Positions 8,640-18,701 of a stretch of 64,000 bases of DNA are shown here, in pieces (within the stretch, counting starts at the first letter, position 1; each line of letters opens with the position of its first letter). The position numbers were made by a program, and so were the translations under genes. Under the pieces are notes generated by a model that was given only the letters and a program-made list of their open reading frames with translations, had not been told where the DNA came from and did not search any database. Source of the DNA: Agrobacterium rubi TR3 = NBRC 13261 (GTDB lineage: Bacteria; Pseudomonadota; Alphaproteobacteria; Rhizobiales; Rhizobiaceae); assembly GCF_000739935.1 (NCBI RefSeq), contig NZ_BBJU01000024.1, positions 124,001-188,000 on the forward strand, in the 5' to 3' direction.

Positions 8640-9457
8640 TATGCGGCCAGCGCCACTTTATCGAGCAACGGCTTCACCTTCTCCAGGAAGTCGTGGCTGC
8701 CACAAGCAAACCGGAGTTTGGCCGACAAGTCGGTCCTGTCCCAGTCGATCGTATCCGCAACACCCAGATTGCTCAAAATAGGCAACGCTGCCATAACGTC
8801 CCACGTCGAGTCTCCCAATGAAACGTAGCCATCTGTCTCGCCCATGGCCACCTCGACCATCGAGAGTGTCGCAGCGCCGCAGAAACGGAAGCTGATATTG
8901 AGATCATCCGAGATATAACGGATGACTTCGAGCCTGTCCGCTGTCGAAGCCGAAGGATGGTAGCTGAACCCGGTCGATGCACGCGACATATCGAGCGGCG
9001 GAAGTGGCTTGACCGCCATGCCGTTGAGCTTCGTCTCCACCGTTTTCCCTCCAACAAACATCAGGTTTCGGACTGGAGCGAAGATAACCCCGAATGTAGG
9101 ACGCTTGTTTTCATAGAGACCGATGGAAATTGCCCAGTTCTGACCGCCGCGGACGAAATTGAATGTCCCATCAATCGGATCGATCACCCAGATACGACCT
9201 GAACGCCCTTTGATTTCGCCCCCTTCTTCTCCAAATATGCCGTCTGCGGGAAACGCCTCCCGCAACTGCGCGATAAGAAATGTTTCGACCTCCTTGTCCG
9301 CCTTCGTCACAAGATCGAGATGTCCCTTGGTCTCGACCGACAGGCTCGATAGGGAGCGGAAATGAGCGAGGGCAAGGTCGCCTGCCTTGCGCGCGATCTC
9401 TTCCACAATCGAAGCTGTTTCTCCTGCGTGAGATGTCGATGTGTCCCGATCAGCCAT
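8639..9457 (-). CDS. accG: Inositol-monophosphatase-family sugar phosphatase (AccG-like)
   Basis: This 272-residue member of the Mg-dependent IMPase family shows all three metal-site motifs: GIFGEEGGE, WVIDPIDGTFNF and GDSTWDVMAALP. On pTiC58 the corresponding gene, accG, dephosphorylates the arabinose phosphate released from agrocinopine by AccF. Position directly after the phosphodiesterase gene supports the same role. The ATG at 9457 lies inside the accF end (8-nt overlap); a much longer upstream frame is an artefact of reading through accF. Confidence 0.85.
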   Translation of the reverse strand: MADRDTSTSHAGETASIVEEIARKAGDLALAHFRSLSSLSVETKGHLDLVTKADKEVETFLIAQLREAFPADGIFGEEGGEIKGRSGRIWVIDPIDGTFNFVRGGQNWAISIGLYENKRPTFGVIFAPVRNLMFVGGKTVETKLNGMAVKPLPPLDMSRASTGFSYHPSASTADRLEVIRYISDDLNISFRFCGAATLSMVEVAMGETDGYVSLGDSTWDVMAALPILSNLGVADTIDWDRTDLSAKLRFACGSHDFLEKVKPLLDKVALAA

Positions 9458-10256
9458 TTGCACGGTCCTTGAGCCTGGCGACCTGTGCGACGTCGTCTCC
9501 GAGCAACTGATCCAACTGACCTTCACGAACCCACTGAACGACCTGCGTTTCCACGTCCACGCCGTACTGCGCGAGTTTTTCATGGTACCCCGTCGGTAGG
9601 TAGCAAAAAGCGGCAAATCCCTCGTTGTGGAGTTGGCGGGCTTCACCGCTGGCGAAATGGTAGATCTCGATGTTCATGGCATCGAGATTGGCCTGACGGG
9701 CAAGGGCGGCTGGATCGATGAGGCGCGAATGCATCAGGCCAACGGTCGGTACCTCGGGAATTGCTTCCTTGACGGCCTTCAGCTGAACGTAGTCGAAGGA
9801 AGAGAACTGGAGGAGATCCGCACAGCCCAATTCATCGATGAGCGTCCTCAACTTTGGGAAGAAGACGTCGTTCGCGTCGTAGATCTTCAGTTCAAGCTGA
9901 TAGATAATGCCAAGCTCACGGGCGAGCTGAAGCGCGTCCTTAAGTAGCGGCACACGCTCTCCGACAAACTCCGAACTGAACCAACTCCCTGCGTCGAGTT
10001 TCGACAACTCCGAATAGGTCATGTCGTGAACGATGCCGTGACCGTCTGTTGTGCGGTCGACGGTCTTGTCGTGAATCAGCACAAGTTCTCCATCGCGGGT
10101 AATTCCGAGATCGGTTTCGCATGTGACGTTACGTCCGCCGAATTCAAACGCCTTCCGAAACGCCGCGAGCGTGTTTTCGGGGGCGCCGGCGCTGTGGCCG
10201 CGATGGCCGCCCAGGCGGATCGTCTCCGGTGTCATTCTGAGAGGGTTCATTTTCAT
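9450..10256 (-). CDS. accF: Glycerophosphodiester-phosphodiesterase-family agrocinopine phosphodiesterase
   Basis: This 268-residue protein has the GDPD fold signature: GGHRGHSAGAPENTLAAF with the catalytic His-Arg, CETDLGITRDGELVLIHD with the metal-binding Glu-x-Asp and second His, and LELKIYD further on. AccF of agrocinopine-type Ti plasmids splits the sugar phosphodiester into sucrose (or glucose) and a sugar phosphate. No signal peptide is seen, so it acts in the cytoplasm after uptake. It follows accE by 9 nt. Confidence 0.87.
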   Translation of the reverse strand: MKMNPLRMTPETIRLGGHRGHSAGAPENTLAAFRKAFEFGGRNVTCETDLGITRDGELVLIHDKTVDRTTDGHGIVHDMTYSELSKLDAGSWFSSEFVGERVPLLKDALQLARELGIIYQLELKIYDANDVFFPKLRTLIDELGCADLLQFSSFDYVQLKAVKEAIPEVPTVGLMHSRLIDPAALARQANLDAMNIEIYHFASGEARQLHNEGFAAFCYLPTGYHEKLAQYGVDVETQVVQWVREGQLDQLLGDDVAQVARLKDRANG

Positions 10257-10265
10257 TCCTTTCGT

Positions 10266-11126
10266 TTATCGCAGGCGCGCGTCGAAGCGATCGCGCAAGT
10301 AGTCGCCGAGCAGGCTGATGGACAGGGTGGTGAGAACAATAACAACGCCGGGCAACGCGATGAGCCACCAGGCAATCGCGATATAGTTTCTGCCGTCTGC
10401 GACCATCAGCCCAAGGCTCGTTTCCGGCGGTTGGATCCCAAGCCCAAGGAAGCTCAATCCGCTTTCGAGCAGGATGATATCCGGGAAATTCAGGGTGATT
10501 TGAACGATGAGCGGTCCAGCAATGTTTGGAAGGACGTGGCGCACATAGATCCGAAGCGATGGCACGCCGACGATGCGCGCCGCCTCCGCATATCCCTCCT
10601 GGTTCGCACTCAAGACGAGGCCACGCGTCAGCCGCGCATAACGCTCGAATGATGCGACACCAACGAGCATAAGAAGTATCAGCGGGCTTGACCCGAGAAA
10701 CGCCAGGACACCAAGCGCGAAGATTATAAAGGGCACGGAAGCCTTCGCGTCTGCGAAGCCCATAATGAGATTGTCGACCCAGCCACCGAAATGTGCCGCA
10801 AGAAATCCGAGGGTCGTACCGATGAACGCGCAGATGAGAGAACCGACAAGAGCGATCATCAAAGACGTCTGGGTAGCGACCAGAATGTTGCTGAGCACGT
10901 CACGACCGAGATAATCAGTTCCCAGCAAATGTCCCGGCGCACCCGGCGGCGCAAATCGCGCCAGAGGTGACTGCTGCAGATAGTCGAACGGTGCCAACCA
11001 TTGCGCCGTGATGCCCACGAAGACGACAACCGCAATCCAGATCAGGCATAGCCAGATACTGATCGGAATGCGGCGGGCAGATTTCAGGAATTGCCGCTTT
11101 GGTAATGAGAGTGTCGTATTAGCCAT
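10266..11126 (-). CDS. accE: ABC transporter permease, DppC type (AccE)
   Basis: This 286-residue membrane protein has one N-terminal transmembrane helix and then five more, with the DppC N-terminal domain and LLGTDYLGRDVLSNIL. The EAA loop is EGYAEAARIVGVPSLRIYVR. It pairs with the upstream DppB-type permease to form the channel of the agrocinopine importer. The start overlaps the previous gene by 8 nt. Confidence 0.88.
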   Translation of the reverse strand: MANTTLSLPKRQFLKSARRIPISIWLCLIWIAVVVFVGITAQWLAPFDYLQQSPLARFAPPGAPGHLLGTDYLGRDVLSNILVATQTSLMIALVGSLICAFIGTTLGFLAAHFGGWVDNLIMGFADAKASVPFIIFALGVLAFLGSSPLILLMLVGVASFERYARLTRGLVLSANQEGYAEAARIVGVPSLRIYVRHVLPNIAGPLIVQITLNFPDIILLESGLSFLGLGIQPPETSLGLMVADGRNYIAIAWWLIALPGVVIVLTTLSISLLGDYLRDRFDARLR

Positions 11127-12045
11127 TTTTTTGAAGCCTGATTTTCGGGTTCAGCACCGCATAGAGAACATCGACGATCAAGTTGATCGTGACCATGAAC
11201 GCCGTGAAGAGAAGGATCATTGCCTGAACGACATTGAGATCGCTGAGCGTGATTGCTCGAACAAAACCGCTACCAAGCCCGGGCCAGGCGAATACGGTCT
11301 CTACGATAGCCGACCCCCCCAGCAAGCCAGCTGCAACGAAACCCAGCATGGTCACCATCGGGATCGCCGCGTTCGGGAGCGCGTGGCGGATAACCACTTC
11401 CCACTTGGGAATACCATCGGCGCGAGCCGCTGCGATATAGGGCTGTTCCAGAACTTCGATCAGCGCGGAACGTGCGAAGCGCGCAATCGCAGCCGCATTG
11501 ACAAGACCGAATGTCGCAACGGGCAGGATCGCATGCTGCCAGGTGGAACTTCCCGAGCTCGGCAGCACACGAAACCAGACGGCAAACACGAAGATGAGCG
11601 TCAGTCCGAGCAAGAAATTTGGTACGCTATAGCCGAGAACAGCGCCTGCCATGACGGATTTGTCGGCGGCACTGTCGCGGCGGACTGCTGCAATGATTCC
11701 CGCGGGGATACCGACGAGTACGCTTAGCACGAACGCTGAAATCGTCAGCGTCAATGTCTTGGGTATACGTTCGGCGATGACGGTGAATACCTCACGACCG
11801 TCGGCTGCCGATACCCCGAAGTCGCCTCTGAGCGCGCTGGCGAGATAGATCAGGAACTGTTCAGGAATGGATCTGTCCAGGCCCCATGCTGTTCGGAATG
11901 CTGCCAGCGCCTCTGGCGTCGCGTTCTCGCCCAACATGGCCCGAGCTGGATCTCCACCCAACCTGAGAATGATGAAGACAAACGTCACGGTCAGCATCAT
12001 GACAATGATCGCTCGAACGAGGCGTGCAAGGATGAAACTAATCAT
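11119..12045 (-). CDS. accD: ABC transporter permease, DppB type (AccD)
   Basis: This 308-residue protein has six predicted membrane helices. DppB-type landmarks include RLGGDPARAMLGENATPE near residue 30, and the EAA loop EQPYIAAARADGIPKWEVV. It overlaps the ATPase gene by 4 nt (ATGA), a sign of coupled translation within the acc operon. Confidence 0.88.
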   Translation of the reverse strand: MISFILARLVRAIIVMMLTVTFVFIILRLGGDPARAMLGENATPEALAAFRTAWGLDRSIPEQFLIYLASALRGDFGVSAADGREVFTVIAERIPKTLTLTISAFVLSVLVGIPAGIIAAVRRDSAADKSVMAGAVLGYSVPNFLLGLTLIFVFAVWFRVLPSSGSSTWQHAILPVATFGLVNAAAIARFARSALIEVLEQPYIAAARADGIPKWEVVIRHALPNAAIPMVTMLGFVAAGLLGGSAIVETVFAWPGLGSGFVRAITLSDLNVVQAMILLFTAFMVTINLIVDVLYAVLNPKIRLQKNG

Positions 12046-13061
12046 CGCGCCACCTCCATCATCTGCGCCGGATCAGTCTGCGCGACTATAGATCTCGGAA
12101 ACTCTTCCGCTCTATGACACGCTGCCAGTTGCCCGCCCGCAGGCCGAAGCAGCGGCGTTTCTTTCGCACATCTTTCGATTGCAAAAGGACAGCGTGACCG
12201 GAAGGCACAGCCAGTCATTACCTTGCCAGCGTCGAGTTCCCCCTTGATCGGTGGTTCAATATTGCGGACCGTCGGGTCCATAGTGGGGACGGAGGCAAGC
12301 AATGCGCGGGTATAGGGATGGCGTGGCCACGCATACACAGATTTGATATCGCCGGTTTCGACGACGCGGCCAAGATACATCACGACAATACGATCAACGA
12401 GATGGCGAACGATGCGCAGGTCGTGGGTGATGAACACATACGCCAGATCAAGCTCCTGCCAGAGCTGCCGAAGCAACGCAACGACCTGGGCTTGCACAGA
12501 GACGTCGAGCGCAGATACCGCCTCATCGAATACGACCAATTTGGGGTCGAGGATCAAAGCTCGGGCAATAACAACTCTTTGTCGCTGCCCTCCCGACATC
12601 TGATGTGGATAGCGGTTCATCATCGCGCTCGAGAGGCCGACCCGGTCCAGCATGGTTGCCGCCCGATCACGCGCGCCCGCGCGGTTGGCAACCCGGTGAA
12701 CCCAGACGGCTTCAGCGATTTGCTCGCCGATCGTCATTTGTGGATTAAGGGCGGACAGCGGGTTTTGCTGGACCAGGGAGGTCTCCTTTCGGAACGTCGA
12801 CCAGTCTCGCGCGCTACGATCTGTGTGCGCGAGTCCTTCGAACAAGACCTCTCCCTCGGTGGTGGAGGTCAAGCCGAGCAGAAGTCTACCGAGTGTCGAT
12901 TTCCCGCTCCCAGATTCACCGACCACACCTACCCGCTCACGCGGCGCAAGTTCGAGATCAATTGAATTAACCGCCACATGTACCGATGGCTTTACGAAAA
13001 GCCCGGATTTCAGGCGAAAGACCTTGGTGACCCCGCGGGCCTGAAGAAGAGGCGCACTCAT
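12042..13061 (-). CDS. accC: ABC transporter ATPase, OppF/DppF type (AccC)
   Basis: This 339-residue ATPase has Walker A GESGSGKST, the signature MSGGQRQRVVIARAL, Walker B LVVFDEAVSALD and the C-terminal oligopeptide/dipeptide domain with the cysteine cluster CAFRSRCPFAIERCA, a likely Fe-S site. ATG 13061 overlaps the upstream stop by 4 nt, which is why I prefer it to a start 21 nt upstream. It energises agrocinopine uptake with AccB. Confidence 0.87.
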   Translation of the reverse strand: MSAPLLQARGVTKVFRLKSGLFVKPSVHVAVNSIDLELAPRERVGVVGESGSGKSTLGRLLLGLTSTTEGEVLFEGLAHTDRSARDWSTFRKETSLVQQNPLSALNPQMTIGEQIAEAVWVHRVANRAGARDRAATMLDRVGLSSAMMNRYPHQMSGGQRQRVVIARALILDPKLVVFDEAVSALDVSVQAQVVALLRQLWQELDLAYVFITHDLRIVRHLVDRIVVMYLGRVVETGDIKSVYAWPRHPYTRALLASVPTMDPTVRNIEPPIKGELDAGKVMTGCAFRSRCPFAIERCAKETPLLRPAGGQLAACHRAEEFPRSIVAQTDPAQMMEVAR

Positions 13062-14023
13062 GGGCTCACCGGATGGTAACACGCCGCGTCATGGAACGCG
13101 CCGACGTTGACAGGCCCGGGAAAGCTCACGGAACATTGTTCGCTCGCGCGGGGACAGCGTGGGTGATAATAACATCCGGCAGGCAGGTTATCGAGAAGAG
13201 GAACAGAACCCGGGATTGGTACTGGCGGCTCCAGGTCGTCCGCATCGATCGTTGGCATGCAGCCGATCAGGGCGCGAGCGTAAGGATGCGCTGCACGCTC
13301 CAACAATTCCGCAACCGGCGCCGTTTCGACGATCTTTCCGCAATACATGACCGCCGCACGATCCGCGAGGCGGGCGATCACGCCGAGATCGTGCGACACG
13401 ATCAAAAGCGCCATGCCTGTTTCAGATCTGAGTTCCTCCAGAAGATGAAGGATCTGCGCCTGCGTCGTGACATCGAGCGCTGTCGTGGGCTCGTCGGCGA
13501 TCATCAGCTTGGGCTTCGCAGCGAGCGCGTGGGCAATCATGACGCGCTGGTTCATACCGCCCGAGAACTCATGAGGATAGGATCGCAGCCGACTTTTGGC
13601 GCGGTCGATACCGACACGTTCGAGAAGACGCATGGCCTCGAGCCGTGCATCGTTGCCCTCCAGACCCTGATGGCGATAAAGGCTGCTCTCGAGATAATAA
13701 CCGATCGAATGAACCGGATTGAGGCTGCTGGTCGGGTCCTGATAGATCATGGCAATAGCCGGCTTGCCATCAGCCTTTGGTCCACTGTTCAGCTCAATAG
13801 TTCCGCCCGTCTGCGAAATCCCTCGCGGCAATGCCTTGGCTATTGCGTAACATGTCATGCTCTTTCCGCAGCCCGACTCCCCGACGAGTCCAAGCGTCTG
13901 CCCTGCATCCAGTGAAAAACTGACACCGTTGATGATTGTGATATCGCGCGCCGGCACCTGAACGACCAGGTCGCGAACTGTTAGTAGATTTGACAACTTA
14001 GGCTCCTCCAGGGCGACGCGCAC
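13058..14023 (-). CDS. accB: ABC transporter ATPase, OppD/DppD type (AccB)
   Basis: This 321-residue ATPase has Walker [10 protein letters not shown], the signature [15 protein letters not shown], Walker [13 protein letters not shown] and a C-terminal oligopeptide-type domain with [14 protein letters not shown]. The final serine/threonine of Walker A is Ser, with Met following, which is acceptable. It is 33 nt downstream of accA and overlaps accC. Confidence 0.87.
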   Translation of the reverse strand: MRVALEEPKLSNLLTVRDLVVQVPARDITIINGVSFSLDAGQTLGLVGESGCGKSMTCYAIAKALPRGISQTGGTIELNSGPKADGKPAIAMIYQDPTSSLNPVHSIGYYLESSLYRHQGLEGNDARLEAMRLLERVGIDRAKSRLRSYPHEFSGGMNQRVMIAHALAAKPKLMIADEPTTALDVTTQAQILHLLEELRSETGMALLIVSHDLGVIARLADRAAVMYCGKIVETAPVAELLERAAHPYARALIGCMPTIDADDLEPPVPIPGSVPLLDNLPAGCYYHPRCPRASEQCSVSFPGPVNVGAFHDAACYHPVSP

Positions 14024-14056
14024 ACCTCGCGCGCGCCGCCTTCTCGATTAACGAGT

Positions 14057-15622
14057 TCAGCCGAAGCTGAGATTGTTGCGGAATTCCATCATCTCGAAGC
14101 TCACGGGCTTCCAGTGGACATCCTTGCGCGCGGCATAAACGTCATACGGCTGATAGAGAATGACGGCTGGCGCCTCCTCTTCGAAAATATCCCGCATGCG
14201 ATTGTAGGCGTCGAAGCGCTCCTTGCCATTCGGCAGAACCGTGACCTTCTGACATAATTCGTTGAACTCGGCCGGCGCCTTCCAACCCCAACGCTTTTGA
14301 ACCTGACCATTCGGCCCGAATTCGGGGACGATCGTGGCGTAGGCATCGGTCATCCATTGGCCGTTGGACCAGTTTCTGATCCAGGTCTGGTTGTCCGGGG
14401 GGAAGCTACCCGGTGCGTAGGTTTTCATGACCACGTTCACACCGATCTGCTTCCACATTTCGATCATCATCATCAACGCAGGCATGGCGTTGGCATAATA
14501 GTTGCCCATCGTGTGATAGGTGATCGGCGTTCCATCGTAGCCGCTCTCCTTGACGAGACGCTTGGCCTCCTCGACATTATATTCCATGGCCTTACGCTTT
14601 GGATCGAAGGTTTCCCCATAGTTCGGGAAATTGAAGCCGGCCGGGATAGATGCTTGTTTCTTCCAGAGCGCTTCAACCATGATTGGCCGGTTGACAGCCA
14701 GAGCAAGAGCGCGCCGAAGCTTCTTATCCTTGAAAACTTCTTGGTTCATATTGAAGGTGAACATGTGGAAGTTTTCGATGAGCGTCCCGCGCGTTTCGAG
14801 GTCCGGATAGCTATTTATCAGCTGAATGTCGTCCGGCGTCAGGGTAGTGATGATATCGTATTCACCGCTGATCAGACCCGCGACGCGTGTGGCTGGCTCT
14901 GCGACGATCTGGTAGGTGATCTTCGATGCAGTCGGCTTTGGACCCCAGTAGGCGTCGTTGGCTTCCAGCACCACACGGTCACCGGCAACAAAGTCCACGA
15001 ACTTGTACGGGCCTGTTCCAACGGGCTTGTTACCGAAATCTACTGCTCCCAGTTTCTTGTAGTATTCTTTGGGAACAATGCGGCTCATCCAGGATGCGAC
15101 GAAGGTCTCGATGAGATAGCTCGGGGTCTTTGTGCGAAGTGTGACTATGTATTTGTCCTCGACCACGGGCTCATCGAAATCGAGCGAATAGGATTTCCCA
15201 AGCGGGATTTTCTTGATCGCTTCGGGACCCCAAAGGCGTTCGGAAGAAAAGGTGTATGCGACATCGTCCGCGGTCAGTTCAACACCATCGTGGAACATGA
15301 CCTTCTGCCGCAGCTTGAAGCGAACCGATTTCTCATCGATGCGCTCCCAGCTCTCGGCAAGTGCCGGAACGAGGTCGATGGCATTGCCGGGAGCTCCCTT
15401 CGCGAAAAAATCGCGCGCTATCAGCGTGTCGAATATCTGGTTGACGATACGCGGGCCGACATTGCTGATTGCATTGACCGGCTCCAGCGAGTTCGGCAAT
15501 CCGTTCACACCCAGGCGAAGCGCCCGGCGTTCTTGCGCGAAGGTGAACTTCGCACCGGCAGTTGAAGCGACCGCTATCGCCGCGGTGCCCATCATAAAAT
15601 TCCTGCGATTGGTCTTAAGCAT
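14057..15622 (-). CDS. accA: Periplasmic solute-binding protein, family 5 (AccA)
   Basis: This 521-residue protein belongs to the DppA/OppA family (SBP_bac_5). It begins with a twin-arginine-like signal, NRRNFMMGTAAIAVAST, ending near FAQE (about residue 30). On Ti plasmids AccA binds agrocinopines and also takes up the antibiotic agrocin 84, making strains sensitive to it. It is the first gene of the operon, 57 nt after the accR stop. Confidence 0.88.
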   Translation of the reverse strand: MLKTNRRNFMMGTAAIAVASTAGAKFTFAQERRALRLGVNGLPNSLEPVNAISNVGPRIVNQIFDTLIARDFFAKGAPGNAIDLVPALAESWERIDEKSVRFKLRQKVMFHDGVELTADDVAYTFSSERLWGPEAIKKIPLGKSYSLDFDEPVVEDKYIVTLRTKTPSYLIETFVASWMSRIVPKEYYKKLGAVDFGNKPVGTGPYKFVDFVAGDRVVLEANDAYWGPKPTASKITYQIVAEPATRVAGLISGEYDIITTLTPDDIQLINSYPDLETRGTLIENFHMFTFNMNQEVFKDKKLRRALALAVNRPIMVEALWKKQASIPAGFNFPNYGETFDPKRKAMEYNVEEAKRLVKESGYDGTPITYHTMGNYYANAMPALMMMIEMWKQIGVNVVMKTYAPGSFPPDNQTWIRNWSNGQWMTDAYATIVPEFGPNGQVQKRWGWKAPAEFNELCQKVTVLPNGKERFDAYNRMRDIFEEEAPAVILYQPYDVYAARKDVHWKPVSFEMMEFRNNLSFG

Positions 15623-15679
15623 GTGGTTTTCCTCCCAGCTCTGTTGAATGAGGGTTTAATTCGCCCGCGGCCGTCGAAC

Positions 15680-16456
15680 CTAGTTCGCAACAACGAACTT
15701 CTTCCGCAGCTTTTCCGGTATTGTCTCAATGATGGTTCGGGTTCCAGAGTCGGTGACGATCACGCCGACATCCTCGATCCTGGCCGTCACCGAGAGGCTC
15801 GATTTTGTGAATTTCGAATGATCCGCGACGACGATCACGCGGCTCGAAACTTCGATCATGGCGCGAGCGACACTCGCGTTCACGGGCGACGACGTACAGA
15901 TCAATCCGCGATCAACATCGATCGACGCCGCGTTGAGAATGAGTTTGTCGACATTGAATTGGCGGATAAACTGCTCCGCCAAAGGGCCGCGGAAGGAGCG
16001 GTTCGTTTCGGTATACTCGCCCCCGACCGAATAGATGCTTTTGCCCTCCCCTCTCGTCAATTCCTCGACAATGTCGAGACCATTCGAGATGAAGGTGAGG
16101 TTTCTGCGGTCAGCGAGCTTCTTGGCAACTTCCAGCGCAGTTGTACCGGCGTCCAGAAGAACCGTGTCACCCTCGACGATCATACCGGCAACGACTCCGG
16201 CTATGGCCGCCTTCTCCGCCCGATTCCAGACGGCGCGGGCAGCGTTCGGCTTGTCCTGTGTAACCTGCGTGACGCTGACCGCACCGCCGTGAGTTCGACG
16301 CAAGAGTCCGGCCTCGTGGAGTTCGCTCAAGTCGCGCCTCGCAGTGGCCACCGAAATCTGGAAGTGCTCCGTCAATCTGCCGATAGCCAAAAACTGCTCA
16401 TCGCGCAAAAGCTCAACGATTTTCGCCTGGCGGTCCTGAGTCGAGTTGAACACCAA
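15680..16456 (-). CDS. accR: DeoR-family transcriptional repressor AccR
   Basis: This 258-residue regulator has a DeoR N-terminal helix-turn-helix (RLTEHFQISVATARRDLSEL, then GLLRRTHGGA) and the DeoR C-terminal sugar-phosphate sensor (DAGTTALEVAKKL, SNGLDIVEEL, VVADHSKF). It heads the acc operon and faces the operon that contains traR. In pTiC58 AccR represses both operons and agrocinopines relieve it, which couples opine sensing to quorum sensing. Gene order here matches that arrangement. Confidence 0.87.
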   Translation of the reverse strand: MVFNSTQDRQAKIVELLRDEQFLAIGRLTEHFQISVATARRDLSELHEAGLLRRTHGGAVSVTQVTQDKPNAARAVWNRAEKAAIAGVVAGMIVEGDTVLLDAGTTALEVAKKLADRRNLTFISNGLDIVEELTRGEGKSIYSVGGEYTETNRSFRGPLAEQFIRQFNVDKLILNAASIDVDRGLICTSSPVNASVARAMIEVSSRVIVVADHSKFTKSSLSVTARIEDVGVIVTDSGTRTIIETIPEKLRKKFVVAN

Positions 16457-16997
16457 CGCTTCCCTTCCAACAAGAAATGGTCTATATCGCTCACACTATG
16501 AGCGTAATCGTTCTTCGTCAAATGAAAGTTTGGTGACAGTTTTGTTGCATCGCAACGATACATTACAAGTGATTACGCATTGTTGGGGATCAAGAAGCTT
16601 CGGGTAGCTAAGCGGAAGCCTTTGTTAGTGTGATCGAAATCGCTCACTTTCGCACCGCACCAAGATCGTAAGCTTCTAGGAGGAGTGATGACTCATTCGA
16701 TGTCGAACTGCCGTCAACAAAACCGGCGCGGATCAGCGCTACTCCGCACGACAACAATACGAAACCAGTTGGAATTCATCTTGCCTGCGATACGGCGCGG
16801 GCAAGATGCCGGTGGGCAGCTCTCCTCCCTGCTCGCCCACCGGCACCCTCATCAACCGCAAGCTGGACAAGGTCTGCGACGAGAACCGCTTCCCTCTCGA
16901 GACAAATCAAGACGGCACCCGTCTGGCCGATCTCTGTTGCGAGCAGCCGCTTCGCTGATCAAGGCTTACTTCCAACAGAATTAGCGAGAGGCGCGAC
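16457..16997. other. Divergent intergenic region with a possible gene remnant
   Basis: Besides the candidate operators, 16685-16984 contains open frames with no recognisable product. The frame from about 16801 reads MPVGSSPPCSP and ends QPLR at a TGA; its TLINRKLDKVCDENRFPLE segment looks protein-like but I cannot place it. It could be a decayed first gene of the arc-type operon. An AGGAGT at 16679-16684 precedes ATG 16688. Confidence 0.35.
16483..16655. promoter_or_regulatory. Candidate AccR operators in the acc/arc divergent region
   Basis: The nonamer ATCGCTCAC occurs twice, at 16486-16494 and 16639-16647. The first is part of a palindrome GCTCA-N5-TGAGC (16489-16503). A second palindrome, GTTGC-N3-GCAAC, is at about 16542-16554. 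One copy of the nonamer lies close to accR and the other close to the divergent transcript, as expected if one repressor controls both. Confidence 0.5.
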
Positions 16998-18650
16998 TTG
17001 GAATCGATAATCGTTCTCATAAATCTCTGCGGCGCCGTCGCGTTGCTGCTGTTCGGCCTGGCCCAGGTGAAGGACGGAGCCTCCCGTGCGCTTGGGGCCA
17101 GATTGCGAACGGGCCTCGCCTCCGGCACGAAAAGCAGCGCCCGGTCGTTTCTATCAGGGTTCGTCGCCACAGTCGCGCTTCAGAGTTCTACAGCGACGGC
17201 GCTGATGGTCTCCTCGTTTGTGGAACGAGAGCTTATCAAGCCTCGCATGGCGCAGGTCGTCCTCCTCGGCGCCAATGTCGGAACGGCGGTCACCGCCTGG
17301 ATCGTCGCAACGGGCATCGAATGGGTGTCCCCTGCCCTACTCTTCATCGGCATCATTCTCTATCGAGGCGGTTCGACCTCCAGGCAGGGCGCCGGAACAG
17401 CGTTGCTCGGTATCGCGCTGATGCTGCTGTCACTACACCTACTCAGCAACGCGACCGAGCCGCTTCGCCATTCGCCGGCGCTCGCAGCGTTTATCGGCCT
17501 GCTTGAAAACGCCTGGCCGGTCGCGATGATCTTTTCCGCGGCCATCGCATTCGCTTCATCTTCAAGCTTGGCTGCGGTCGTTCTGATTTTGTCGTTGACC
17601 TCCACCGGAATCCTCTCTGGCGGGCTTGTCGTAGCGCTGGTTCTTGGAGCCAATTTCGGTGGCGCAATACCTCCGGTGATCGCGTCGTTATCAGCATCGG
17701 CGGCGGCCAGGCGGGTCACACTAGGCAATCTGATTGTCCGGGCAATCGGCTGCCTGCTGATCCTGCCAGTGGCCGATATTTTGGCCAGCTGGCTTTCGAT
17801 GTTGCCGGTCCCAGCGTCCAAACTTCCCGTGGACGCGCATCTCGCGTTAAATATCGGCCTGGCTCTCCTGGCCATGCCGTTTTCCCGCCTTCTTGCACGG
17901 TGGATGGGGGTCCTCATCCCCGCGTCCGAACAGGCTGACAACACACCGAAATTCCTCGATCCGGATGAGCTATCAACACCAGTCGTAGCACTGACGAGTG
18001 CTGCACGCGAAGTGCTTGGCGTTGGAGACCTGATCGAAAGAATGCTCTTGAGAGTGTCGGACGCGTTCCAGCAGAACAATGCCGCGAGATTGAAGGATAT
18101 TGCGCAGCTTGAGCGCCAGGTCGACCGGTTACAGCAGGAGGTCAAGGTCTACTTATCGAAACTCGGCCGTACTGGACTGTCGGAAGACGAAGGCCGCCGC
18201 TCGATCGTCATCATCGACTACGCCATCAACCTCGAACATATCGGGGATATTGTCGAGAAAGGTCTGCTGCCCGAGGTCACGAAGAAGATCGCCCACGGTT
18301 TGAAATTCTCTGATGACGGCTTCTCCGAACTAACACAACTCTTCCAGCTCACCGTCGATAATCTCCGGATCGCACAAACAATCCTTATCACCCGGGACAT
18401 CAATCTCGCGCGTCAGCTCATGGAGCGGAAAGTCGAAGTCCGGCACATGGAAAAACAGTCTTCCGAGCGCCACCTGGAACGTCTGCGCGACGGGCGCACC
18501 GACAGCCTTCAAACCAGCTCGCTTCACCTCGACATCTTGCGTGATCTCAAGCGGATCAACGCGCATATCGTCTCGGTTGCTCACCCGATCATGGACGAGC
18601 AAGGATTACTGGGCGAGAGCCGTCTCATCGCGGGCGGCTCTGCAGACTGA
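16998..18650 (+). CDS. Na+/phosphate cotransporter (NptA/PNaS type) with PhoU-like tail
   Basis: This 550-residue protein has an N-terminal membrane domain of about eight to nine helices with the Na/Pi repeat motif LQSSTATALMVS and its degenerate partner FASSSSLAAVV. A PhoU-like helical domain follows (about residues 340-530, LKDIAQLERQVDRLQQEV). The start is TTG 16998, with GAGAGGCG just upstream. It is followed without a gap by the sucrose-phosphorylase-like gene. Agrocinopine breakdown frees phosphate, so a phosphate transporter beside it makes sense; direction and role are inferred. Confidence 0.82.
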   Translation: MESIIVLINLCGAVALLLFGLAQVKDGASRALGARLRTGLASGTKSSARSFLSGFVATVALQSSTATALMVSSFVERELIKPRMAQVVLLGANVGTAVTAWIVATGIEWVSPALLFIGIILYRGGSTSRQGAGTALLGIALMLLSLHLLSNATEPLRHSPALAAFIGLLENAWPVAMIFSAAIAFASSSSLAAVVLILSLTSTGILSGGLVVALVLGANFGGAIPPVIASLSASAAARRVTLGNLIVRAIGCLLILPVADILASWLSMLPVPASKLPVDAHLALNIGLALLAMPFSRLLARWMGVLIPASEQADNTPKFLDPDELSTPVVALTSAAREVLGVGDLIERMLLRVSDAFQQNNAARLKDIAQLERQVDRLQQEVKVYLSKLGRTGLSEDEGRRSIVIIDYAINLEHIGDIVEKGLLPEVTKKIAHGLKFSDDGFSELTQLFQLTVDNLRIAQTILITRDINLARQLMERKVEVRHMEKQSSERHLERLRDGRTDSLQTSSLHLDILRDLKRINAHIVSVAHPIMDEQGLLGESRLIAGGSAD

Positions 18651-18701
18651 GTGAAAGAAAATCAACTCGTCCTCGTAAGACGACACATACTGGAAATTGA
18701 A

